The translations under genes were made by a program, and so were the position numbers. A model generated the notes under the pieces. It did not search any database. It saw only the letters and a program-made list of their open reading frames with translations, and was not told the DNA's origin. A stretch of DNA of 57,511 nt. Origin: Phoronis australis. Its lineage: Eukaryota; Phoronida; Phoronidae. Shown one piece after another: positions 35,479 through 46,279 of the stretch. The stretch covers positions 172,267 to 229,777 of the forward strand of contig NMRA01000252.1 of assembly GCA_002633005.1 (NCBI GenBank). Reading direction: 5' to 3'. Each line of letters opens with the position of its first letter. The first letter of the stretch is position 1.

Positions 35479-35673
35479 NNNNNNNNNNNNNNNNNNNNNN
35501 NNNNNNNNNNNNNNNNNNNNNNNNNNNNNNNNNNNNNNNNNNNNNNNNNNNNNNNNNNNNNNNNNNNNNNNNNNNNNNNNNNNNNNNNNNNNNNNNNNNN
35601 NNNNNNNNNNNNNNNNNNNNNNNNNNNNNNNNNNNNNNNNNNNNNNNNNNNNNNNNNNNNNNNNNNNNNNNNN
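35479..35673. other. Assembly gap of 195 N
   Basis: A run of N, followed by a poly-C run of about a dozen bases. Frames reported across it have no meaning. Confidence 0.99.
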
Positions 35674-35966
35674 CCCCCCCCCCCCGCTACGGCCTGTACC
35701 ATTAATGATGAAAGTAAAAAGGTGAAGCATAAAGTAGAATTTTTAATTAATTTAAATGCAACCCCCTCCCCCAATGTGGATGCCTGGGGCCGTCGCCACG
35801 GTGACTGAGCACCATAAAGAAAATCTGTGAATAATTAATGCAAACGTGTTTTATAAACACTATAAAGACAAAAATCGAACAGTTCCATTCCCCGCATGTC
35901 TGTCGTGCAAATGAAATGATAGTGAATCTAGCTAAACTGAAAAACTATGAGGACTCGTTATACCCA

Positions 35967-36347
35967 TTAATTTTGAATAACATGTTCGCAACATGAACGG
36001 AATGTTTTATCTACGTTACAGCTTTGATAGTTTCCACGAAATCTAACACGACCATACGTACCCAATATCAGGTGCCGCAGAGGTGTTTTCAGCCTTTTTG
36101 GAGAACACCATACCAAACATAAAAATACGGACTGTTCCAAAGAGAGGTCAACAGCCGATCTATTGAAGTTTTTCCTCGTACGTAGCACTGAGAACGCGCC
36201 GTTTTCCAGCGCTTCACGCAATATTGGGTCTGCGAATTTCAACATTTGGTAAAACAATGTTCCCCATTTGGCGTAGTTTGGGCGGTTCAGGGCAAAGAAT
36301 ACATTTAGCACTAGTGGGGAAAATGTTGATATAACCGCTGGTGTCAT
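35967..36347 (-). pseudogene. Fragment of a repeat-borne protein found near transposable elements
   Basis: Minus translation reads FFALNRPNYAKWGTLFYQML, then a segment with RTRKNFNRSAVDLSLEQS. I know this R-x-NY-A-(K/R)-W...LD-x-x-x-EQ pattern from repetitive, transposon-associated uncharacterised proteins of marine invertebrates; I do not know a family name for certain. The pattern is lost after about 36150 on the minus strand, suggesting a truncated or frameshifted copy. Confidence 0.5.
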
Positions 36348-36924
36348 TGTTCTTGACGCATCTCTGGAGTTCTGGTTTATGAGAAAGATAGGGATTGTCT
36401 AAAACTACTAAATTTTGCCATATGTGCCATTAATCACTGAGTGAAATGAATGGAGTTGGCGTGCATACGTAACGCAGGCGACAGCCAAAGACGGCATTTC
36501 AATTATTATTCGTTTTAGTATTGCATCAAATGACTCGTCCGAAAACAGAGGGACGCAGCTTAGACTGGTAAAATAGGACAACGAAAAATTGAAATTCGTG
36601 CAATCACATTGTGCTATCCGTCTAGGAAAGGTTTTTAGGTTTTGTTTTTAGTTGTGAATAATGTGGAGTATTCCACTGTTTTCGCATGGACTTGTGAGGT
36701 CGCTTCAACATCAGGCGGGATGTTTCTGGTTTTCATGCCCTGACGTAAACTTGGCGGACAAAAATCTTTCACCTTGTGTGGTACCTATGTCGTACGGACT
36801 CGGTGGCTTTATTAAAAATCGAAGTGTTCAGTTCCTCAATGTGATGCTTATTCATTTTGAATGGGCTTATAATCAATTTTGTTTCGAGTTTTTATTTGTC
36901 TGATTGGGGCATCTTACTTTTGTG

Positions 36925-37853
36925 CCACGTGCAGTGATGCTGAACATTGGACGATTGGTTCCAAACGGTTACCTGGTGGGTTGATTTAGCTCAACTCAGG
37001 TACTTGGGCGTGTCTGGCGGGGATAACCCACCACGAAATTTGTCTGGCAGTATTTATTCATGATACCTGGGCTTACGGCGAATATTTTGCAACTGGTTTC
37101 ATGCGGTTACCTCGTGGGTTGATCTAGCTCAACTCAGGCCTTTGGGCGTGTCTGGCGGGGCTAATTCACCCCTAGATTTCTCTGGCAGTGTTTATTCGTG
37201 ATACCAGGGCTTCCGGTGAATATTTTGGAAGTGGTTTCAAGCGGTTACCTCTTGGATTGAACAAGCTCAATTTTTAATCCTTTTTGGTAATCGTCTGGCA
37301 GGGGGGCCCCATCACTGAAATTGTCTGGCATCTAATAATTGTGCCATGTACAGTGATGCTGAACATCGTGCAATTGGTTTCAAACAGTTACCTGATGGAT
37401 TGATCTAGCTCAACCCGGGTATTTGGGCGTGTCTGAGGGGGCTAACCCACCACTAGATTTGTCTGGCAGTGTTCATTCGTGATACTTGGGCTCACGGTGA
37501 ATATTTTGCAACTGGTTTCACGCGGTTACCTCTTGGATTGACCTAGCTCATTTTTTGACTTTGTTCATAACCGTCTGGCTGATACTCCCCACCACTGAAA
37601 TTGTCTGGCAGTGACCAATTTTGGTGCAGTGGATTATGTAGGAGGCATCCAAGGCAGTTTGAAGTGGTTACCAGAAAAGTTGATCTAGCTCAATTTTTTA
37701 CTGTCATTCTCTTGGCTCCCCTGACCATACCCACCAAAGCTTACCACCTGCCAGACGGCCATTTCCAAGCATTAGGACACCTACAGAGCACTGTGGCACC
37801 AAAGAAAATTGGTTACCTTTCCATGTCTAAATAAGCTCTGGGATCCCGGTCTA
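36925..37853. repeat. Right inverted arm: array of about six related units
   Basis: Units start near 36950, 37085, 37230, 37370, 37510 and 37660. Each has GGTTACCT...TTGATCTAGCTCAA, then GTCTGGC and ACCAC...GAAATT. Units alternate between two subtypes (one with CAGTGATGCTGAACAT, one with TTCGTGATAC...GGGCT). The end is at about 37853. Confidence 0.85.
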
Positions 37854-38279
37854 TTTCTCCTGCGCCAATAGTTTGCCAATGAATTCTTATCTGCTGTATT
37901 GAGAAACGTGAACTGTTGCACCTGGTTGGCCTGCTGTAGTCTATAAGTTGGATGCGGAACTAGAATCACTGCATTTACTACGTAAGCCAACGTGTAATTT
38001 CTTACTCATATAGAGTATATTAACCTGCGCGAAAGTCGTTCACTTCTGTCACATGGTGGCTCTCCATTTCTGTTTTAGGCAGTAGCGTGTTTCTGAATCG
38101 ATGTAAGTGTTACAGAACTGTTGTAAATGCCGACTCAGATCAATCTCGGAACCGGGAATCTAAACTAGGCCAGCAATGTATGCCTGTACGGTTGTACATG
38201 TATAAAAAGCGAGTTAAAAGGGGTCTGAAGGTAAATTGGTGATTTTCGACACCTCACTGTGGCCTCTTGGACTTGGACA

Positions 38280-38530
38280 GTTGCAGCCGATTTCACAAAG
38301 GTGGTTTTAAGTTAAACCTGGTTTAAACTGGATTTGGACCAAGGTTAAAGATAATCTGCATTACATAAAGGTGGTTTAACTTTTAGACCAGTGGTCTAGT
38401 ATAATCTGATTTAACTCCAGTTTAGACCTGCTCTAAGTAAGTTTTCCTTTCACCAAAGAGGTCTATCCTTTACACCTGTATTAAGATTTTAAACCAGGTT
38501 TAACTTTAGACTTAGTCAGACCCAGGTTTA
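38280..38530. repeat. Repeat rich in AAACCxGGTTT motifs
   Basis: GATTTCACAAAGGTGG opens the block. AAACCTGGTTTAAACT, AAACCAGGTTTAACT and related palindromic phrases recur five or more times in both orientations. It could form hairpins. MITE-like, family unassigned. Confidence 0.55.
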
Positions 38531-38653
38531 GCTGTTAATAAATATGACCGATTTGCATGATATAGGTGCAACTGTATGATGCCGCGGTGTGCATTTACGA
38601 GGCAGTTTTAGAGCGGAAATGGACTATTTTCAATATTCAGTTTTACGACGACA

Positions 38654-38799
38654 CAGGGGTGGATCCAGGAATTTTAAGAGGGGGGTTTCGGTCATGGATT
38701 GTTTAAAAGGGGGACCAAGTCAACAATTTGAAAATTATAGATTTGATATCACTAAAATCAAGGGAAAAAGGGGGTCCGGACCCCTTGGATACGCCTATG
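38654..38799. mobile_element. Short member of the CAGTGGCGGATYYAGG MITE family
   Basis: The left end CAGGGGTGGATCCAGG and the inverse right end CATAGGCGTATCC form a weak TIR around 146 bases with a G-rich and C-rich inner border. No 5-base target duplication was found, so it is internally deleted or old. Confidence 0.5.
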
Positions 38800-39049
38800 T
38801 GTAGACCAGTACGTGCTGGACGGTGTCCTGCGGATTCCTCAGAATACGATTGGTCTAGCGCCATTGTGGTAAGCGCTACGGGTTTGACTGAAGACAGCAT
38901 CTTCTGATTCTTTTGAGTTCCACCTCCATTGGTCTACTATTTAGTGTTGCCGGGAAGGGGTCTTTCCCCCCCCCCACTAAAATGGCACGGAAATAAATTT
39001 GGACATTTATCATGTTGCAGCTAATCGCGAGCATTTTACTTTTTGATGC

Positions 39050-39540
39050 GTGTAAGTGTGTTTAGAACTGAAAAAATCGCAAGTCTAAAAATACAACACG
39101 CAGCTATGTTCTTCTGTCTGTACTTCACGGACGTATAACTTGAATTTATCACCAAACAGACCCAAAACTGCCGCGACCGACCTTGGTAAATTGGAACGAA
39201 CTTTGTAGGCTACGGTACGTTAGAATACCTAAAATCCGTAACAGCGAAATAAAAAACACGTTTTTCAATAACTCGTAATTTGTTATTGTTTTACATCGCA
39301 TTTTGATGATTTATTGGTATAAAACAATGAGTTCAAGCGATTAACTGACACCAGTAAGCGTGTTGTGAACTGCTGAACAGACTGCATTCGAACCTCGGAC
39401 GTCATTGGTTAATTTTAACACCCCCATCTGCCGTCAGGTGTCAGTTAAAAGAGCTGTACTTGCTGTTATTGACCAGTACTACTTGATCTAAATTAATGCT
39501 AAATAGGTTGTTCTTTGAGTGGCATTCTCCTTTAAAGTGG
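39050..39540. repeat. About 490-base dispersed repeat, inverted relative to 54330-54805
   Basis: Shared phrases include GTGTTGTGAACTGCTGAACA, CCTTGGTAAATTGGAAC, TGCCGTCAGGTGTCAG and the end GTGGCATTCTCCTTTA. The same GGAGAATG-CACC end begins the THAP repeat at 22.7 kb, so it may be a short relative of that element. Confidence 0.75.
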
Positions 39541-42500
39541 CATGGCACGCGAAAGCTTGTTAAAAATATCTTTTAAACAATTCCTGACGAAATTACCATC
39601 TTTCAATGTCTAGTAAGAGTAATTCATTTTCCCCTGTGAAGACATTTCCCGAAAAAATCACAAATTTCACAATTTTTGAAATACTTGCGAAGGAAAAACA
39701 CGCGAGCAGTTGACAGATAGTTTATATGAAATTTGAAACTAAATGAAAATATGTACGAACAAAGCCTAAAAATACCTGGTGAAGAGGTTGAATTCTGTTT
39801 CAGTGGCAGAGAACCTTTTCAATAATGCAATTTAGTATGTTTGCCGCGTTCCAGGCCTCTTTAAAAGTTCTCTAGATTGAGACAGGCTCCTAAATTCAGA
39901 ACACAGAAATCATTGCTGAAATTTAATTTTCTTTATCCTGAAATTTGAGGCATGAGTGAAAGTTGTGTTTAAGCATAACAGGTTTCATTCTTGAAAGTTC
40001 ATAAAAGTAACTCTCGTGACAAACACGTTTAAAAAATGTTTCCAGTCCCCTTGAATTTCAGGCAGGCAATTGTGTGAATTTCTAAAAATTGGTACAAGCT
40101 CGGACCTTTATCAAAATAGTTATTCACTGTCCCAAACTGGAGAATGTTTGCGTAATTAACTGTTGAAGTTCAGTGGGTAGATAGCAGTAAAACTGATGGA
40201 TACCTGTTCTTGTTTATAAGAGGATCTGGAAAAGAGGTTGTAACAGTGATGACAATTTATTATTTATTTTTTTAATGTTGGGTGATGGCGTGGTACTTAA
40301 CACCACGTTTACTTTATATGCGTAAAATGTCAGTGGCTCAAGGTAGAAATCATAAATGACAACAGATATCAATTGTCCATTTCAGTTAATAACTATAAAG
40401 CAAATGATAATAGTGGCAGTACCATGACATAATGCTTTTGATTTAAAAAACTTGAGGAACTCTATGATATGTAAGCCAAATGTGTTTTTCTCAAAACAAA
40501 TGATATGTGTGTTGTCAAAATCAATTGCATACTGAGTTAGTAAATGCTTAATATTCCCAAGGAGTTTCGATCAAAGAGTTATATTTAAATGGTTAGCCTG
40601 ATACATACCACAGACTATATACATACCGAGGGAACTAAAGCCTTATGATAAGATGCTATTGTTTACATATGTTTCGGAAAAATAAATGGTGCAACGGGAT
40701 CATGGAACGTTAGAATTGTGTCTTTAGCAACTAACGTCAATGTATAGCACAGAATTACTTTTACATAAATATTTAAAATGTTATAGATTTTGTGTTGCCT
40801 ATATATAGTTAAGGTTGAGATTGCATGACGTTCTGTGCGCATTTGTTGCTTTAATAACACTGTCACTGATGGTGATACTTTGTCAAAAATAAAAAGAATC
40901 AAAGGGCAAATTTAACAGTAAAATGATCCATGAAAATCTGATTTTAATGATGTGAATTTCCGACTCGGTGCTCCAAGTTTTTGTACTTTAGGGTAACCTA
41001 AAAGAGCTGCTGCTGGAATACCTGTTAATTCTCAGTCGACGTGTCTTTTGGGAGGTATTTTTAGTTGTAGTGCATCTGCATTGAACAAATGTATTTAGAT
41101 TATTTTTGGCAGCTTTTCCAGGAACATATTCGGAAATTCTGGGCCAATAGTGTATTAGAAAAGGCATAGAAATTGGTGCTGGGAAACGTGTTGTGATACG
41201 AATAGATGTTTTTGATATATCTGCAATAAGCTCACCATCGCTTTCTGGCAACTTAAACATTTAGTTTTGAAATCAAGTTGGAAAACACGTTAATATGCAC
41301 CAAAACAGTTGTCCCTTCCTACTGGGTATATTATCAGAGACTTTCAAATTCAGATCAAATTTCTGACTTAGTCTTGAGACTGAATATCAGAGACATATCT
41401 TAGACATTTTGGAGTGTAAGTGGCTTCTGTAGAAACAAAGAGCATCCATAATAATTTTAGATCAAACACACACAATTCATGGAAACCGAGACCACAACGA
41501 CATATTCGGGCTATTTTGGTCGTGTTGACAAGAATGAATTTCTAAAATTGTCATTGAAGTGAATCACAAACCCGAGCTATTAGTTGTTAGTATTCTTTAT
41601 GAGAAGTTAGGGCGAACGTTCGTGACCAGCAGTTAGACTGAATTGGTATCTTTATGCGGCATCCCGATACATTTCATTCACATTTGTGCAAGCTCCATCG
41701 AGAGCCTCAAAGGAGTTTAAGAAGAGTCTGACGTATTTTGACAGATACTAGGCGGAACCTTGCAATAAACAACCACCACAGTGAAACGGCCAAAGAGTAG
41801 TCGTTGAAATATTTCATAGAAATTACTTTGTCTGAATACAATATGTGCCATTTAAGCAAATATTGAAAGAATGAAAGAGCAGGCTCCTTAAAACAATCTA
41901 TAATGAATAAAATGAAAATAATAAAGTTCGGAAACACTCAAAGCTAGTATTTTTTTCTGTCGACCAAATCTTCGACGTCGATAACACGAGATAGATGGCA
42001 TAATTATTTCAAAATCTTTGGAAATCAAGATGAACCAATAGAAAGTCACTGTTGAGAGGTGCATGTATCACCTGCGGCCATACAGGTCATGTCACGTATT
42101 GCAAAACCTGTGAATCTAATATAAAAAATGAACGAGAAAATAACTGCATCTGCAATTTGTAACCGTCACCTAATGGCAAGGCTGTGGATCAACAGACTTA
42201 TAGTCGAGATGATTAAAAGTCCTAATATACTTTCTCAGTAAGTTACCGTTCAAATTTTGTATCGCCTGTGTAACTGAAAATTCCAAACTGGTAATTGTTC
42301 ACAATTGTGGTTTGACGCATTGGCGCTTTATAAGCATGGCAGTGTCAGTGACAAAACATTAGGGTATCAATACCTATAATCTCGGCAACAATTCTGCTTT
42401 CAGCTTCAAGATTTTCCTGATGTCTCTCATGTTGCCAATGACAATCGCTGATCCAAATCCCGACGAAATCTGCGCATTCTGACGAGGTAATAACGACCTG

Positions 42501-43638
42501 ATCAGGGCAAGTGAAGACGGTTTATTTGGTTTATTTGCTCACTAGACTATAGACCCTATTCACGCCGACAGGAGGCGCGTTCCAAAACGAAGCTCGCTAC
42601 GATAGCTCTGGTGGCTTATCCGCGTAGTTGTACATGTACTACGCGTTGCTCGAACAGCTACAAAAAACACGGACACTCAACTGTTTGTTTTACAATCCTT
42701 AAGGACGTGGGGATTCGGAAGCGTTGGGTCCTTGCCATACGCCACGACGAAGGAAAATATGTCCGTGTAAAATTTATAACTGTTTTCGAATCATAATTTA
42801 ATTGTCGCATCTCGGTTGCCGCCATAGCAATGAGGACCGGAGAATCTTCGGCCAGCCACGCTGTGTTTTCATGACTATGGGTTGAAGAGCGATGCATTTT
42901 TCTTTACAAAAAGGACAGGGCCCTCAATCCCTCAATCATGACAGCGTTTTCCCGTTCAGTGACTTTACCAGACGTAGGGGGTTCTGAGCGTGTGATAACA
43001 TCTAGCTTCTTTGTTAACTGCCAACCACACTCTTTTACCTGTTACGACAACAAGCAGGCCAGTTATCTACCAGGCTTATAACAGACCTCGTGTGAACACT
43101 GTCCAACTCAGAGTGAATTGGTGTATTCGGAACTAGATTGTCGTAACTTCGGTTGCAGTCGGGCGATTTTGGCGATTCAAAAACTAAGCGCGATCACTAT
43201 TTGATGAAGATTTCAGAAATGCTATTGTTTTATGTTCAAATATGTTATAACTTAACTTTTATTTTTAACAGAACAACCCAGTCAGGGTAGATACGATCTT
43301 ATTGGAGATTAGATCAATTATCGAACAAACGAGCTGGCCCTCCAAACATCAATACCAGAATGGAGTTAATCAGTCGTGTAAGATATTAGCTACAGGGGTA
43401 AACTTCCCAACTTGTTGTTGGGCTATAGAATCGAACAAGTTGCCATGGGAGCAACGGGAAAACGCCGTAATGTTTTGGGGCCAAATATCGGCCCTATTCC
43501 CCTCTCAAAAATATTGAAAAATCACGCGAAATTACCGGCCCCACGAGGCCTAAAAATTCCCTTAGTGATTGAAAATTTCTATCCAACGGTTCAAATCACC
43601 TGTGACCACAGAGGTGGCAATTTGAAAAATACAAAATC
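39541..43638. other. A+T-leaning spacer, nothing recognised
   Basis: Only short frames without motifs. No repeat structure clear by eye. Confidence 0.35.
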
Positions 43639-44190
43639 ATAGGTGGATTTAGGGGGAGGGGGTAGGGGCCCGCCCCCCCTTGACTACCGCAAGCAAAATA
43701 AACCAGCAAAACGTGAAGCGGAAGGAAATACTGAGTTCGATCTAGGACCCGGCCGGGAGCGGACGAGGGGGAAAAACACGTTCCGTTTTTTTATAGTCCA
43801 ACCACAGATTTCCTGAGCAGAAGGTATACATCCTCGGCGACCGCAACTTCCGGGTCGCTTGCGTGCATACAATAGCGCTTTGCCCGCTTTTCCGAGGATG
43901 TCGGCTCCCCCTCATGGTATCCTAGATAAGCCACTGAAAATTCTACTTGAGACAGAGCTATGAGAGCTTGCAACAGGGCGGGGTGCTATTGATGGTGATC
44001 GGGAGGTCAGTAGATTTTTCACTGACCCGTCACTCGGCGAAACTTTCACCTCTCAGAAGGCCGCACACTGGCACCTTTCCCCTAGGATATGAACGAGGCC
44101 TCTGAAGAAACATGATAACTATGCTTGTTCCAGGGGGATCCAGGACTTTGAGTTAGGGGGGGGGGNGTATTAGCCAGGATTTTGCCCGTC
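43639..44190. mobile_element. End fragments of the CAGTGGCGGATYYAGG MITE family
   Basis: CATAGGTGGATTTAGG at 43639 and CCAGGGGGATCCAGGACTTT at 44133 are left-type ends in the same orientation, each with the following G-rich tract (the second with an N at 44166). Matching right ends were not found, so both are partial. Confidence 0.4.
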
Positions 44191-45900
44191 AGACATTTGC
44201 GCTCCTGAACTGCTAAATGGAATCTGGGAGAATTTTCCGCCACTATGATCTGTCCAGTTAACTGAAATTGAGTTCTAAAACGAGGTTATGCTTTGGAAGA
44301 AAGAATTAGGTGTTTTAATTTTAAAATTCAACTTGGTCGAGATTGATATTTGAAAAATATAACACATAAAATAGACGTAATTATTAAAACCAATAAAGCA
44401 GAATTTATGGTCACTAATTTTTATTTTCCGGCATTTGCGAGCCTCTGGTTTTTTATCGTAATCAAAATATTTATTTAATAACATCAAGTATTATTTCAGA
44501 TCAATGACAAATCAACTGTTAGTCCCGGTAGTGCCTACCCTACCAGGACCTAGGCTATGATTGAAGTTAATAGGCCTACTGTTGATCAACAAATTAAACC
44601 AGATGTGACTAATTGCACATGACAGCAAAATGCTGATGAGCCACCACTGTCGAATATATCTTCAACTCGTCAGCAATACGACCAGATGACCTGGTTCGTG
44701 AAAGCATTTTTATCAAGAATTTATTAGAAGAAATGTAACCCTGCATTCAGCATGATATCTAATCCGTAACACTACGATCGCCGCAATTTGGTCACGTTTA
44801 CTTTTCATGTTTCGAACCTAGTTTTCCGAAAAAAAAAATATATCGTTTCGTCAGACAACTCTTTGGTGCAATGACTTGTTCTTTAATTGTATTTTTCTAC
44901 GTTTCTGTGGTTAAATATTGACACATTTTTTAAGATTTAATATTCAGGTTGGACTCCAAAGACCGGCCATTTAACTCACGCAATGTAAATTTCCGCTTTG
45001 TTTATCGCAGTGAGCCTCGCTTTGGATTTTAATATCCGCGGCTTGAATTGGGTCTATGGGTGAAGTTCCTCGTAAGGAGAGGAGTTCATGAATCACTATC
45101 ATCTGAAAAAAAATTGCGGATAATTTTCCTCAAAAAATTTATCAGATAATTTTCATCAAAAAGGAGTAAAGGACAATGGATATTTGAAGACAGAATTACG
45201 TAGTACTCGGCCCAGAGCTTCTTAAGAACATGTATCAGCAAAATGTCTTGAAAAAATAAAAATGAATGAAGAGTTCTTGTTGAAAGAACTGTCCTACATA
45301 TTCACGCAGGAAACGAGCTTTTGCTCCCAAAGCTTGTTGTGTCGTCAGCGGAAGCTGTAAAAATCATGATTAGCATACGAAGTACTTGCTGGAAATAAAC
45401 AGTGCTATATCTGCCATTTGTCCCTAGTGAATAATGATATCACGGCTTTTGCGTAAGATCATATATTTCGTCCCTTGAAAATATACGGAGTTGGCGGTCC
45501 ATGTACTATAGTCTATAATGGCAGATAGAACGTGCTATATTCTAGCGTGCAATACTATTTCTAAATTCGGTTGAAAATACCTTGGTCGTCAACTGTGATA
45601 TGAATCTCTACCAGGCAGTCGAAATACTCATTCCACAGCGCGGGTGCATAACGATTCACCACTAGAACAACTCTATGGATCATTGGATGTTCATAGTAAA
45701 AATGCGACAACAGCAAAGCGAATTTAAGACAAACAAGTAGGTACTTATATTTTCGATAGCAGTACTGTCTAATGACATCATAGTGCATCGCACTCCCGTT
45801 TAACCCGTGTTCCAGAGGCCAGGGATGAGTTGCATAAAACTTCAAATTTATCCGCTGGATAAGTTTGATTGTTGCATAATGTCAGGTGCATTGTTCAACA
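44191..45900. other. Spacer before gene C
   Basis: A+T-rich. A minus frame of 94 codons at 45561-45845 has a donor-like CCAAG|GTATTT but no recognised motif. A small palindrome TTTATCCGCTGGATAAGTTT lies at 45847-45866. Confidence 0.35.
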
Positions 45901-45925
45901 ATAACAACGTGGCGCGTCATAATGC

Positions 45926-46048
45926 GACGTCATTGTTGCTATGCAGCGTATAACTTTTTTGGAACCGGTGTCAATCATTATTTTGTTAAACACCAGGCTC
46001 GTTCTATTGTCCGATATCACGAGGCATAGACCAACTGTGTTGACGTAA
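45926..46048 (+). promoter_or_regulatory. CRE-like sites upstream of gene C
   Basis: GACGTCA (45926-45932) and TGACGTAA (46041-46048) lie 230-350 bases upstream of the gene C start. GTATAACTTTTTT (about 45948) is between them. Suggestive only. Confidence 0.25.
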
Positions 46049-46279
46049 CAATGGCACTCCGCGCACGTGAATTAGTGTATGCTGTTTAGCAAAACAGAAT
46101 CCAAAATAGAATCAAGGAATAACATCACTGTCGGTGACAGAGGCTGTCGTCAGGGTATGCACAGATTGATTTTACATGCTGAAGAACTCGAATCATAGTT
46201 TATGGCATGAAACAGAAGAAATTATCAAACGTGAAGAGAAAGGTCATAAGGTAGACTGTAGCAGTGTTTCTTTTTGGGA

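Larger units (their letters stand above)
29506..37853. mobile_element. 8.35-kb structure with inverted arms made of tandem units
   Basis: The left end (TAGACCGGTATACCAGAGC) and the inverse of the right end (TAGACCGGGATCCCAGAGC) begin two long inverted arms. Left arm: 29506-29784 continued at 33138-33460. Right arm: about 36925-37853. The arms consist of units with TTGAGCTAGATCAA, GGTAACC...TTTGAAACC and GCCAGACAAATTTC...GTGGTGGG. The layout is like a foldback element. No transposase of its own was identified, and no clear target duplication. The core 33461-36924 holds other repeats. Confidence 0.6.

Noticed and set aside
35250-35808. Frames crossing the N run
   Set aside because: They depend on unknown bases; only the THAP reading up to 35478 is supported.
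45561-45845. 94-codon minus frame with a donor-like end, possible exon
   Set aside because: No recognised motif and no second exon; length is within what chance allows.
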